Assembly: GCF_001999245.1 (NCBI RefSeq)
Contig: NZ_CP019630.1
Span: 5,981,001-6,045,000, forward strand
Length of the DNA: 64,000 nt
Origin: Roseibium algicola
Lineage (GTDB): Bacteria > Pseudomonadota > Alphaproteobacteria > Rhizobiales > Stappiaceae
Direction: 5' to 3'
Below the pieces are notes generated by a model. That model saw only the letters and a program-made list of their open reading frames with translations, made no database searches and was not told the origin of the DNA. Below, piece after piece: positions 28,859 through 38,113 of the stretch. Made by a program: the position numbers and the translations under genes. The stretch's first letter is position 1, and each line of letters begins with the position of its first letter.

Positions 28859-31180
28859 TCAACCGAAATGTGCGTCCAGAGGCGTCAATGTCATGGCCAG
28901 CAGCTTGCCGAACTTGCGGGCGGCCATCGGGCGACCGAAATGATAGCCTTGGACGACTTCACAACGGCAGCTGGCAAGAAAGGCCTGCTGCTTTGCGGTT
29001 TCCACGCCCTCTGCCACGACACAGAGCCCAAGTTCCCGCCCGAGGGAAATGATGGCCTTTGCGATACACCGGTCGCTTTCGTCGAAATCCAGATCGCTGA
29101 TGAAGCTGCGGTCGATCTTGAGCCTTGTCAGCGGAAAGCTTTTCAGCGCGGCGAGACTTGAATATCCGGTGCCGAAATCATCTATGGCGAGCTTCACGCC
29201 CAGCCGGCGGAAATCGTCCATCAGTCCAACGGCCTGATCCGCATTCTTGATCAGCAGGCTTTCGGTCAGCTCCAGCTCAAGGTAGGTCGCGGCAAGTCCG
29301 GTTTCCTCGAGTGCATCGCGAACATCCGAAATCATACCGTCGTCACGGAACTGGCGGGCGGAAACATTGACGCCAACCGTAATCGGCATCAGGCCACTTT
29401 CCTGCCATTCCTTGTTCTGCCGGCAGGCTTCGCGCGTCACCCATCTGCCCAGAGGCACGATCAGGCCGCTTTCTTCCGCCAGAGTGATGAACTCGCCCGG
29501 CATCATGCGACCAAGTGCCGGATGTTGCCAGCGCACCAGCGCTTCCGCACCTACGATACGGCCGCTAACCAGATTGTATTGCGGCTGGTATTCCAGGAAA
29601 AACTCGCCGTTCTCGATGCCGGTCCGCATTTCCTCCAGAAGTGTCAGCTTGTTGACCGAACGTTCCGGACGGGTCTGCTCATAGACCTTGAAGCTGTCAC
29701 GTCCTGCGGACTTTGCTTCGAACATCGCCTTGTCGGCATTCCGTAAAAGCTGTGCCGCACTGTCGGCATCCTGCGGGTAACAGGCAGCACCAATGCTGCA
29801 GGTAACATGGAACGACAGGTCATCGATCTGGATCGTTTTGGTGATCTCGTCCCGGAGCCTTGCCATGAATTCGTAGAGGGCAGCTTTCTCTGCCGTGTCT
29901 CGGTCGACAATCAGGACAAATTCGTCGCCCCCAAAGCGGATGGCCTGATGTGCACCGTCGTGGACGGACATGATCCGTTCCGCGACGATCATCAGCACCT
30001 GGTCGCCAATCGCATGTCCGAAGCTGTCGTTGACGAACTTGAAATTGTCGAGATCAACAAAAACGACGGCAACAGGCACGCCGGTCCTGTCACTTTCGGA
30101 CACCTTTTCTTCCAGCTTGGTCTTGAACTCCTGCCGATTGGGCAGGCCTGTCAGGACGTCATGATTGGCCAGATAGCGGATCTTGCGTTCGGCTCGGTCA
30201 CGCTCGACCGCTACGGACGCAAGCCGGGCAGCTTCCAGTGCAAGCTTCAGCTCGTGATCCGTCGGGCTGCGCGTTGACTTGGTGTAGAGCCCAAACGTGC
30301 CCAGAACCTTGCTGTCCTTGCCGAAAAACGGCACCGACCAGCAGGACCGCAATTCGAAAGGAGCAACAAGGTCGCGTACATCCTCCCACAGTCGGTCCTT
30401 CTGGATATCTTCGACGATGACACTCTCGCGGCGGAACACAGCGGTTCCGCATGAACCCATTTTCGGGCTCACAGGTATACCGTCGGTGATGTCCAGGTAG
30501 TCTTGCGGCAGGTTGGGACCGACAGTCGCCAGAAGATGCTCGCCTGTGTCATCCACAAGCATGATCGACCCCATAACTCCATCGAGTTGGTCTTCAATGG
30601 TCAATACGAGTGTCGTCAACACCTCGTTCAAGGGTCTGCCCGCAGCAATTTCCTGAAGGACCTTGTTCTGCCCCTGCTGCAGCAGTAACGCCCGTTTGCG
30701 CTCGGTGATGTCCCGCGAGAGGCCAACAATGCCGACGACTTCACCCTTGCTGTTTGTGACCGGGTACTTGGACGAGGAGAACCATTTCCGCTTGCCGTTC
30801 GCCAGAATTGACGGCTCCTCGAAATCGATACGCGGAATATTCGAGGCCATGATCTCCTGCTCGATCGCATGGAACTTGGACCCGGTCTCTTCTGGATGCA
30901 GCTCCAGATCGGTCTTGCCGATCAATTGCGAAGCATCATCGAGACCGACATCAAGCGCGACCTGCAAGTTCGCCATGACGAAGCGCGAGCTGCGGTCCTT
31001 CACATAGAGATAATCGGAAACCTCGTTAAGCAGTGTATGAAGCCAGTCGCCGCTGAGGCGAAGTTCGTCACTTCTTGACAGCTTCGTGATGTGGTTAAGC
31101 CGATCCAGCTCGGAGGCCAGGGACGAAACTATTTCGCTATTTTCCGCGTCCCCATCATCCTGGCTTGTTTGTAAGACCAT
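28859..31180 (-). CDS. PAS-GAF-GGDEF-EAL c-di-GMP signalling protein
   Basis: About 773 residues, cytoplasmic. The order is PAS (about 40-165, ending with DITERKRA), GAF (about 180-320), GGDEF (about 335-500, with intact RFGGDEF), and EAL (about 515-760, with GAEALVRW, LELTESLL, DDFGTGYSSL and AEGVET). Both catalytic signatures look intact, so it could make or break c-di-GMP depending on the PAS and GAF inputs. The ATG at 31180 is preferred to the in-frame TTG at 31192. It is convergent with phaC. Confidence 0.93.
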   Translation of the reverse strand: MVLQTSQDDGDAENSEIVSSLASELDRLNHITKLSRSDELRLSGDWLHTLLNEVSDYLYVKDRSSRFVMANLQVALDVGLDDASQLIGKTDLELHPEETGSKFHAIEQEIMASNIPRIDFEEPSILANGKRKWFSSSKYPVTNSKGEVVGIVGLSRDITERKRALLLQQGQNKVLQEIAAGRPLNEVLTTLVLTIEDQLDGVMGSIMLVDDTGEHLLATVGPNLPQDYLDITDGIPVSPKMGSCGTAVFRRESVIVEDIQKDRLWEDVRDLVAPFELRSCWSVPFFGKDSKVLGTFGLYTKSTRSPTDHELKLALEAARLASVAVERDRAERKIRYLANHDVLTGLPNRQEFKTKLEEKVSESDRTGVPVAVVFVDLDNFKFVNDSFGHAIGDQVLMIVAERIMSVHDGAHQAIRFGGDEFVLIVDRDTAEKAALYEFMARLRDEITKTIQIDDLSFHVTCSIGAACYPQDADSAAQLLRNADKAMFEAKSAGRDSFKVYEQTRPERSVNKLTLLEEMRTGIENGEFFLEYQPQYNLVSGRIVGAEALVRWQHPALGRMMPGEFITLAEESGLIVPLGRWVTREACRQNKEWQESGLMPITVGVNVSARQFRDDGMISDVRDALEETGLAATYLELELTESLLIKNADQAVGLMDDFRRLGVKLAIDDFGTGYSSLAALKSFPLTRLKIDRSFISDLDFDESDRCIAKAIISLGRELGLCVVAEGVETAKQQAFLASCRCEVVQGYHFGRPMAARKFGKLLAMTLTPLDAHFG

Positions 31181-31507
31181 GCTCCAGTCCAATTGATTGG
31201 ATTTATCACTCTCAAGTATTTGGCTATTTTTGCCGATTTCAAACTAAAAAACAATGAACTGAACAGAACGCAGGCCTTTTTACTCATTAGTGTTTTATTA
31301 TTCATCGAACGAACTAGCCCATCCGGGCAAACACATTGAAACTACACCAAAATCTCCAGGAGATATCGATTCAAATACTTAGTGATACCGATCTCTGACA
31401 TAGGTATTTTTCACGATCTTTACTGTTGCTTGCGACAGAATGTTGTTTGCCAAGTCCCCGTTTCGCCGGGTAAGATTGCCGAATATCCGAAAGGCTGGCT
31501 TCAGCAT
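31181..31507. other. AT-rich divergent intergenic region
   Basis: About 330 bases, noticeably more AT-rich than the surroundings, between the GGDEF-EAL gene and the membrane protein at 31508. Promoters of both should be here. The frame of the downstream gene is open back to 31382, but that part is not protein-like. I found no further gene or clear operator. Confidence 0.4.
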
Positions 31508-32113
31508 ATGCAAACCACGCAACGTCACCCGAGCCCCCTTGCCCGTCCGGCATTGAAAGATGCCAATGGCCTGAGAGCTCCCGTTCTTCTGCCCAAAGCA
31601 GCGACCGGCAAGCCAGCGCCTGCGCTGGCAACTTTCATGAAGATACTCGCACCCGGCATGTTGACCGGTGCCTTGTGGACGCAAGCCTGGCTTGGTGTCT
31701 GGGGCGCACTTCTGCTCGCTTTTGCGGTACTGGCAGGCGTGATCGCTGTCCCCAGGCTTGTCGGGGAAACCGGCAAGGCCTCCAGTTGGGCCAAACGCGT
31801 GAGCTTTGGAGAAAAGATCTGGCTCAACAGATTGTTCCTCCCCGTTCCCGCCACCGACAGTGCCCGGATTACAACGCTTTATCTCGTTTTCTGGATGGGT
31901 GGGCTGATTGCGTTGCTCGGCGGCTTCCTGTCATCGCCAATCCTGTCGCTGACAGGTCTGGCCGTTGCGTATGCGGCCCAGTTCGTCAGCTTCGGCAAGT
32001 TGATCCAGCTTTACCAGACCATGAAGGACAAAACCCCGCTCTACCGTTTCTGGACTGCTGTTCCGCACAACGACAACCTTCCCGGGAAGGCAGTGCGCAG
32101 CAAACACGGCTGA
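31508..32113 (+). CDS. Membrane protein of unknown function
   Basis: About 201 residues with a 40-residue polar N-terminus and four probable membrane helices: a closely spaced pair (residues about 45-80), then LYLVFWMGGLIALLGGFLS and LTGLAVAYAAQFVSFG. Between the pairs is a conserved-looking polar loop (FGEKIWLNRLFLP) that recalls small membrane proteins of the DUF6653 type; I am not certain of that family. It ends close to the convergent gene at 32149. No function assigned. Confidence 0.6.
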   Translation: MQTTQRHPSPLARPALKDANGLRAPVLLPKAATGKPAPALATFMKILAPGMLTGALWTQAWLGVWGALLLAFAVLAGVIAVPRLVGETGKASSWAKRVSFGEKIWLNRLFLPVPATDSARITTLYLVFWMGGLIALLGGFLSSPILSLTGLAVAYAAQFVSFGKLIQLYQTMKDKTPLYRFWTAVPHNDNLPGKAVRSKHG

Positions 32114-32148
32114 TTTCCTTTGAATGTCTCCTTGAAGCGGGTCGCTGT

Positions 32149-32793
32149 TCAGTCGGCTGTGCTCAACTCCAGACTCACGATGGCGACCAGACCAAGTGCG
32201 GCAAGCGCAACTTGCTGCTCCTGCCCCGCGATCTTGCTGCGCAAATCCGGCTCGTGAATGTCGAGCACCCAATCCCTGCCCGTCACGAATCTCTTCAAAC
32301 CTGACAGCAAACCGGCTTTCTTGCCTTCTGCCTGATCCCGATGTTTGCGGACCAGCGTCCCCACTGGATTGCCGTCTGCCAACAGCACCAGAGCTTCCGT
32401 GTCGCCACCAAGCATCGTGCGGACGGTTTGTTTGGCAACACTGTCAGGGTTGGCAAGGCTGAACTGAACATTGCTTCCAGGCACTTCCAGTTGCCAGCCC
32501 TGCTTCAAAGGTCCTCGTCCCCCGATTTGTCCGATGCTGACGTCCGCATCGGTCCTCAGTTGCCAGCTGCCAGTACCGGACCTGGATTTGCACTCGAGTG
32601 CCCAGGCAGTCTGTGGGCCGATGCGAATGCTTGTAACGCCTCTCATGTGCGGCTTGTCCAGTTCGAACACCATGGCAGGTGCTTCCTCGAGACTTTGCCC
32701 GGTGCCAAACACCTTGAACTGCCTGGCGACACCGGGCGGCAACGGCATGCTGCCCGGCGTTTTGACAAATCGGAAGCTGAGGTTCGTTTCCAT
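32149..32793 (-). CDS. Hypothetical protein
   Basis: A 214-residue protein without a signal peptide. The middle is rich in beta-strand-like, alternating segments (TSIRIGPQTAWALECKSRS, WQLEVPGSNVQFSLA). The C-terminus has a hydrophobic stretch (VALAALGLVAIVSLEL) that may be a tail anchor. A barrel fold of the scramblase/LURP kind would fit the pattern, but I see no diagnostic motif. It lies 18 bases downstream of the agmatinase-family gene on the same strand, so cotranscription is likely. Confidence 0.55.
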   Translation of the reverse strand: METNLSFRFVKTPGSMPLPPGVARQFKVFGTGQSLEEAPAMVFELDKPHMRGVTSIRIGPQTAWALECKSRSGTGSWQLRTDADVSIGQIGGRGPLKQGWQLEVPGSNVQFSLANPDSVAKQTVRTMLGGDTEALVLLADGNPVGTLVRKHRDQAEGKKAGLLSGLKRFVTGRDWVLDIHEPDLRSKIAGQEQQVALAALGLVAIVSLELSTAD

Positions 32794-32811
32794 GTTGCGC
32801 CTGTTCTGGCC

Positions 32812-33774
32812 TCAGCCTGCCTGTTTCCGCTTTTCGGCAAGCAGGCCAATGTAGGTCAGCGCGACGCTAGCGCCGGCAATCGAGGTGATATCGGCATGGT
32901 CGTAAGCCGGTGCGACTTCGACGACATCACCGCCGACGAAGTTCAATGACCCCAGCCCACGCAGAACCGACAATGCCTCGCGAGAGGACAGGCCACCGGA
33001 AACAGGCGTACCGGTACCGGGCGCAAACGCCGGGTCAAGGCAATCGATGTCGAATGTCATATAGGCCGGGCCATTGCCCACCCGGGCCTTGATCCTGTCG
33101 GTCACGCCGCCGATACCCAATTCGTCCATCTCGTATCCATGAATGATTTCCAGCCCGCAAGTTTCGGGAGCATGGGTACGGATGCCGATCTGGATTGAAC
33201 GGTCTGGGTCGATAAGGCCTTCTCGCACGGCGCGTCCGGTGAAGGTGCCGTGGTCGATCCGGTCGCCTTCATCGTTCCAGGTGTCCTGATGGGCATCGAA
33301 TTGCACCAGGGCGAGCGGGCCATGTTTGGCCACGTGCGCCTTGAGAAGCGGATAGGTGACGAAATGATCGCCACCGATGGAAAACAGATGCGCCCCGGAA
33401 GCCAGAATATCAGAGGCCTGAGACTGGATGTGTCCGGGAATATCAGCGTTGCGGCCATAGTCGAATACACAGTCGCCGTAGTCCACGCAGGCAAGAACCT
33501 CAAAAGGGTCCATTTCGAACGGGTATTGCGGGTCGCCGTCGAAAATGGCGGATGCGCGGCGCACCCCCTGAGGACCGAACCGAGCCCCCGGACGGTTGGA
33601 AACAGAGGCATCAAACGGGATGCCCCAAACCGCCAGGTCAATCCCGGTCAGATCGCGGCTATAGCGGCGGCGCATGAAGGACAGCGCGCCTGCATAGGTC
33701 GGTTCATGCGAACCGCCCTTGACCGATTTACCCAGAAATGCGTTGTCGGTTTCCCGCGGCAATTCTGCTGACAT
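32812..33774 (-). CDS. speB: Agmatinase-family ureohydrolase
   Basis: A 320-residue arginase/agmatinase-family enzyme. The binuclear manganese motifs are complete: GGDHF, DAHQDT, and FDIDCLDPAFAPGTGTPVSGG. The ATG at 33774 has AAGGAA upstream; a longer frame to 33834 lacks support. The closest function is agmatinase (agmatine to putrescine and urea), but guanidinobutyrase or guanidinopropionase activity is possible because these share the motifs. Confidence 0.88.
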   Translation of the reverse strand: MSAELPRETDNAFLGKSVKGGSHEPTYAGALSFMRRRYSRDLTGIDLAVWGIPFDASVSNRPGARFGPQGVRRASAIFDGDPQYPFEMDPFEVLACVDYGDCVFDYGRNADIPGHIQSQASDILASGAHLFSIGGDHFVTYPLLKAHVAKHGPLALVQFDAHQDTWNDEGDRIDHGTFTGRAVREGLIDPDRSIQIGIRTHAPETCGLEIIHGYEMDELGIGGVTDRIKARVGNGPAYMTFDIDCLDPAFAPGTGTPVSGGLSSREALSVLRGLGSLNFVGGDVVEVAPAYDHADITSIAGASVALTYIGLLAEKRKQAG

Positions 33775-34060
33775 GACAATTTCCTTGAAGTCTGGTGTGG
33801 CAGGATTTTTGCGCCGCTCCGGATCAAGCGGCACGGACTGCCGGGTGTGTCATTTACCGGACACCCGAGGACGGTCTTTCAGGTTTTACCAGTGATGGAT
33901 CGTCCCGCCAATCCCGAGCCGCAAGGCCCGCTACAGAGTGCTGAACCAGCACTTGTCCCCCATGTCTTTGGTGCTGTTCCAGTTCCGCTTCTTGTCAACC
34001 GTGGGGATATGTCGAAAGATCGGGGCGCCCACCTCTCCGTGCAAAGGAAGGATCACAGCC

Positions 34061-35008
34061 ATGAGCGACAGCGGCCATCACGACCATGCCGGCGGCGGTG
34101 CGCACGGCCATTCTCACGACCATGATCATGGTCAAGGGCATGACCATGATCACACCCCTGAAGTGACGGACAAGAACGCCCGCGCTGTTGCGTGGGCAGG
34201 TCTTTTGATTGCTGCCTTCATGTTTGCGGAGCTGATCGGTGGCTGGCTTTCAGGGTCTCTGGCGCTGATGGCGGACGCCGTCCACATGGTTACGGATGCC
34301 GCATCGCTGGGGTTGGCCTGGTGGGCCTTTCAGCAATCCAAGAAACCTGCAGATGCCCGGCTAACATATGGCCGCGACCGGTTACCGGTACTGATTGCCT
34401 TCGCCAATTCCATATTCCTGCTGGTGGTGACAGGCTGGATCTGCGTGGAAGCTGCCGGGCGCTTCATGGAGCCGGAGACCGTGCTTGCAGGCCCGATGTT
34501 TATCATTGCCGTTATCGGCCTTCTGGTGAATATCGGCGCCTTTTTCATTCTGCAGCGTGGCGGTGACGGATCGCTCAACATGCGCTCTGCGATCCTGCAT
34601 GTGCTCGGCGATCTACTCGGCTCAGTTGCGGCCATCGCGGCCGCTATCGTCATCTATTTCACGGGTTGGTATCCGATTGACCCGATCCTGTCGGTTTTCG
34701 TCGCTGTGCTGATTGTTCGTTCTGCGGTCGCGGTAATGCGCCAGTCCGCGCATATCCTGCTGGAAGGTGCACCGGCAGACATCGACAGGGACACCCTGAA
34801 AACCGATCTGCTGAATGAAGTCCCTGGCCTCGCCGACGTTTATCACATCCATCTCTGGTCGCTGGCCGAAGGCAAGGTGAATGCCACCATGCATGCCATC
34901 TTGAAACCGGAAGACAGTCCGGATGCCGTTTTGCAGCAGATCCGCGAACGGTTGAGGACAAGGCATGGCATCGGCCACGTGACGATCGAGGTAACTGAAG
35001 GCTCCTGA
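34061..35008 (+). CDS. Cation diffusion facilitator (CDF) metal exporter
   Basis: A 315-residue inner-membrane transporter of the CzcD/ZitB type. The N-terminus is a histidine-rich metal-binding tail (about 12 His in the first 32 residues). Six helices follow, with the paired metal-site motifs HMVTD in helix 2 and HVLGD in helix 5, then a cytoplasmic C-terminal domain (YHIHLWSLAEGKVNATMHAIL). Zinc, cobalt or similar divalent ions are likely cargo. The ATG at 34061 has AGGAAGGA upstream. It is divergent from the agmatinase gene. Confidence 0.93.
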   Translation: MSDSGHHDHAGGGAHGHSHDHDHGQGHDHDHTPEVTDKNARAVAWAGLLIAAFMFAELIGGWLSGSLALMADAVHMVTDAASLGLAWWAFQQSKKPADARLTYGRDRLPVLIAFANSIFLLVVTGWICVEAAGRFMEPETVLAGPMFIIAVIGLLVNIGAFFILQRGGDGSLNMRSAILHVLGDLLGSVAAIAAAIVIYFTGWYPIDPILSVFVAVLIVRSAVAVMRQSAHILLEGAPADIDRDTLKTDLLNEVPGLADVYHIHLWSLAEGKVNATMHAILKPEDSPDAVLQQIRERLRTRHGIGHVTIEVTEGS

Positions 35009-35111
35009 GTTTCTGAGATTTCTGAGGACACCCTTCCCGATCATTGCCGCTGTTTTGAAGTCCCCAACCGTTTACGCGAGATTATCTCTTGCCGGTTAGC
35101 CTGAAGTCAGG

Positions 35112-35297
35112 ATGGCTGGCTATGACAGAAATTCGGCGCAGGACCCGGCACCAACGGCCTGGAACGCCAGAAACGAAAACACTGCACCTCCGGAAGGTGC
35201 GGCCACCATTTTCACGTTTTATGCCTGTCTTGCCATTCTCGCCACACTGGCAGCCCTGGGTGGAGCGCTATTTTCCCTAACAGGATCCGGGCAATAA
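35112..35297 (+). CDS. Possible small membrane protein
   Basis: A 61-residue frame with a polar N-terminus and one hydrophobic helix (FTFYACLAILATLAALGGALF). The ribosome-binding site is poor (AGG directly before the ATG). It lies in the 460-base gap between the CDF exporter and guaD, and I see nothing else in that gap. It may be real, but the evidence is only its helix. Confidence 0.35.
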   Translation: MAGYDRNSAQDPAPTAWNARNENTAPPEGAATIFTFYACLAILATLAALGGALFSLTGSGQ

Positions 35298-35470
35298 AGT
35301 CGGCTTGCCTCACACACAGATTTTGTCCTCGGGATTATTTCCCGTCTTTCTTCGGATTGCGCGGCGATCCACGGGATACCGTCACGGGACCGTTGTCGCC
35401 TTGCGCCTCCGGGACTAAAACGAGGAACAAACTGGCAATTGCCGGTCCATCTCCATGAGGAATTCCTGCC

Positions 35471-36775
35471 TTGGCAGACATGACCCCGAAGATCCTGCGC
35501 GGCAGGCTGCTTTCTTTCTCCACCGCCCCCAAAGGGCCGGATGACACGGACGCTTACAGCTATATCGAGGACGGTGCCCTTCTGCTTCGTGGCGGCAAGA
35601 TTGCTGCTTGCGGCGAGTTTGCGGACGTTGCTGCTTCCGCAGATGAAGGAACGGCCATCATCGATCATCGGCCACATCTGATCCTGCCCGGTTTCATCGA
35701 CACCCATATCCATTTCCCCCAAGCACAGGTGATTGCGTCCTGGGCGGACCAACTGCTGGACTGGCTGAACGACTATACGTTCCCGGCAGAAATGAAGTTT
35801 GCGGACAAGGCTCATGGGGAACGGATCGCCAAGGCCTTTTATGACGCGCTGGTTGCCCACGGCACCACGACGGCCTCCGCCTATTGTTCCAGCCACCCCG
35901 CCTCGGTCGACGCCTATTTCGAAGAGGCGGAACGGCGCGGCATGTTGATGCTGGGTGGCAAGACGATGATGGACAGGAACGCGCCTGCCGATCTGTGCGA
36001 CACCGCTCAAAGCGCCTATGACGACAGCAAGGCTTTGCTGAAAAAATGGAATGGACGCGGACGGGCGCATTATGTCGTCACCCCGCGCTTTGCAATCACG
36101 TCGACACCCGGGCAGCTTGAAGCTGCTGGAACACTGTTGAGGGAATATCCGGACTGCCATTTGCAGACCCACATCAACGAAAACCACAACGAAATCGCCT
36201 ACACGCTCGAACTCTACCCGGAAGCGGCAGACTATCTTGGCGTTTACGAAGGGTTTGGCCTGCTCGGCCGCAAGACCTTGCTCGGTCACTGCATCCATAT
36301 GAACGACCGGGAACTGGGTGTCATGCGGGAAACCAGCTCCGTTGCCGTTTTCTGTCCGACGTCCAATCTCTTCCTTGGCAGCGGTCTCTTCAACAAGGCC
36401 GGGCTGGAGCAGGCTGGCGTTCGCACGGCCATCGCCACCGACGTTGGCGGTGGCACAAACTATTCCATGCTGCGCACGCTCGACGAAGGCTACAAGGTTC
36501 TGCAGCTCCAGCGCCAGCGACTCCACCCGCTCGCCTGTTTCCACTGGATAACGCTCGGCAACGCCGAAGCGCTTTCACTGCAAGACAGGATCGGCACACT
36601 GGAGCCGGGCACAGATGCAGACCTTGTGGTCCTGAATGCGCGTGCGACCCAACCGATGGCCTTGCGGATGGAAACCGCCGAATCTCTATCGGAAGAGCTT
36701 TTCGTGCTGCAAACCCTTGGCGACGATCGTGCTGTCGTTGAAACCTATGCAGCGGGTAAAGCCTTGAAGTCCTGA
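35471..36775 (+). CDS. guaD: Guanine deaminase
   Basis: A 434-residue amidohydrolase converting guanine to xanthine. The zinc-binding PGFIDTHIHFPQ, the LQTHINENHNE block, GHCIHMND, and the catalytic ATDVGGGTNYSML are characteristic of guanine deaminase rather than of other amidohydrolases. The start is a TTG at 35471 with GAGGAA upstream; an ATG three codons on is an alternative. A rho-independent terminator follows. Confidence 0.93.
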   Translation: MADMTPKILRGRLLSFSTAPKGPDDTDAYSYIEDGALLLRGGKIAACGEFADVAASADEGTAIIDHRPHLILPGFIDTHIHFPQAQVIASWADQLLDWLNDYTFPAEMKFADKAHGERIAKAFYDALVAHGTTTASAYCSSHPASVDAYFEEAERRGMLMLGGKTMMDRNAPADLCDTAQSAYDDSKALLKKWNGRGRAHYVVTPRFAITSTPGQLEAAGTLLREYPDCHLQTHINENHNEIAYTLELYPEAADYLGVYEGFGLLGRKTLLGHCIHMNDRELGVMRETSSVAVFCPTSNLFLGSGLFNKAGLEQAGVRTAIATDVGGGTNYSMLRTLDEGYKVLQLQRQRLHPLACFHWITLGNAEALSLQDRIGTLEPGTDADLVVLNARATQPMALRMETAESLSEELFVLQTLGDDRAVVETYAAGKALKS

Positions 36776-36782
36776 CACCTTG

Positions 36783-36812
36783 GCCGGGGCACACCTAAAT
36801 GCCCCGGCTTTT
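36783..36812 (+). terminator. Rho-independent terminator after guaD
   Basis: An 8-bp GC stem (GCCGGGGC / GCCCCGGC) with a 10-base loop, followed by TTTT. It sits 7 bases after the guaD stop and may also serve the convergent MFS gene. Confidence 0.75.
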
Positions 36813-36819
36813 GGCCGCC

Positions 36820-38043
36820 TCAGCCAGCGTGCCTTGGCCTGAACGGGCGAAACAGCAACAAGCTGAACCCCGCAGCGGCAAACAGGACCAACGCCAGCGC
36901 CGTTCCCCGGTAGACAGCGGCAAAACCGAAGTCCTGAATGGGCATTGTCAGGACTAGCGGCGAAACGACCTGGCCCAGAAACATTGCTGTCGTCACGATG
37001 CCCGAAACGCTGCCACGCCGTTCTTCCGGTGCGACTTGCAACGCAAGCAGCAGAAACGACGGCTGCACGAGAGAATAACCCGCCCCGACCAGCGCAGCAC
37101 CGCCGAGGATGAGCGGCCAGACCGCGTCGATAGAAAGAATGGCGAACCCCAGCCCCATCAACACAAAGCCGATGCCGAAAGACGCAGACAGGCCGACAAG
37201 GGAGCTGATCCTTTTGTAGGCAATCGCAACCAGGCCTCCGGTCAGTGTCAATGCACCTAGCCCCATTGCCGTTCCAGAAGCGCTATCGATGCCGTTTTCA
37301 TCCAGATAATACGGCAACTGGCTGGGCATCAGGAAAAAGAACATGACGGTGACCATGGTCAGCAGGCCAACAGCCAGTGCGGGCACAAGCCATCCTTTTT
37401 GCGGGGCAAGGTCTGCATTTTCGGCTGTGCTGGCCGCACTCTCGCGCCGAGTGTTTCTTTCCTGTTGCAGGATCGGCAGCAACAGCGGCACCAGCAGAAC
37501 AGGCAACATATAGACCAGGAACGGCAAACGTGGAGACAGGCCTGCAAGCCAACCGGCAAAGCCGATGAACAGGAAGCCACTGAAATTGATCGCCGCCGTC
37601 TGCCATCCCATGAAGGCACTTCGGCGCTGACCGGAAAACAGGTCCCCAACCAGCGCAACTTGCGCAGTCATCGTCATGGCGACCGCAACACCCAGCAAAA
37701 GACGGCTCACCAGGATCGACTGCAGGTCCGGCAGGTAGGCTCCAGCGCTGCCGGCAAAGGCAAAAAGAAGAACGCCAGCCAGCAGCAGCGGACCTCTTCC
37801 GAACCTGTCTGCCGCCAGCCCGGCGAACGGTGCGATCAGAACAACGGACAGCGACGGCGCCGCGACCAGGAAGCGGGTCAGATAGGCCGCCGCGGGTTCA
37901 TCCGGAAAGCTTGCCTCGAGCGCCGGAAGCGCCGGGCTGATGGTCGCATTTGCCATGATTTTCAAGGTTGCCGTCATCAGCAGCGCGATTGCTGCTGTTT
38001 CCAGCCAGAGCGGTCGACCTGTTGATCGAGGTTGAGAAGACAT
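36820..38043 (-). CDS. MFS efflux transporter
   Basis: A 407-residue major facilitator with twelve hydrophobic segments and the loop 2-3 motif (GLAADRFGRGPLL). The layout and the divergent MerR regulator point to a drug or metabolite exporter; the substrate is unknown. The ATG at 38043 has AAGGAAAA upstream and is preferred to the open start at 38079. It is preceded by a MerR-type promoter on the same strand. Confidence 0.85.
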   Translation of the reverse strand: MSSQPRSTGRPLWLETAAIALLMTATLKIMANATISPALPALEASFPDEPAAAYLTRFLVAAPSLSVVLIAPFAGLAADRFGRGPLLLAGVLLFAFAGSAGAYLPDLQSILVSRLLLGVAVAMTMTAQVALVGDLFSGQRRSAFMGWQTAAINFSGFLFIGFAGWLAGLSPRLPFLVYMLPVLLVPLLLPILQQERNTRRESAASTAENADLAPQKGWLVPALAVGLLTMVTVMFFFLMPSQLPYYLDENGIDSASGTAMGLGALTLTGGLVAIAYKRISSLVGLSASFGIGFVLMGLGFAILSIDAVWPLILGGAALVGAGYSLVQPSFLLLALQVAPEERRGSVSGIVTTAMFLGQVVSPLVLTMPIQDFGFAAVYRGTALALVLFAAAGFSLLLFRPFRPRHAG

Positions 38044-38079
38044 AGTGGTTTTTCCTTGCCTTTTGAAAGCCAGGAGCAC

Positions 38080-38110
38080 AGCCTACAAATTCAAGTCGAC
38101 TTGAGGTCAA
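38080..38110 (-). promoter_or_regulatory. MerR-type promoter/operator of the MFS gene
   Basis: Read on the minus strand: a -35 TTGACC (38110-38105), a 19-base spacer and a -10-like TAGGCT (38085-38080). The spacer carries the perfect 14-bp palindrome TCAAGTCGACTTGA (38091-38104). A 19-bp spacer with a central dyad is the hallmark of promoters activated by MerR-family proteins through DNA distortion. The adjacent divergent gene encodes such a protein. Confidence 0.75.
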
Positions 38111-38113
38111 TAG

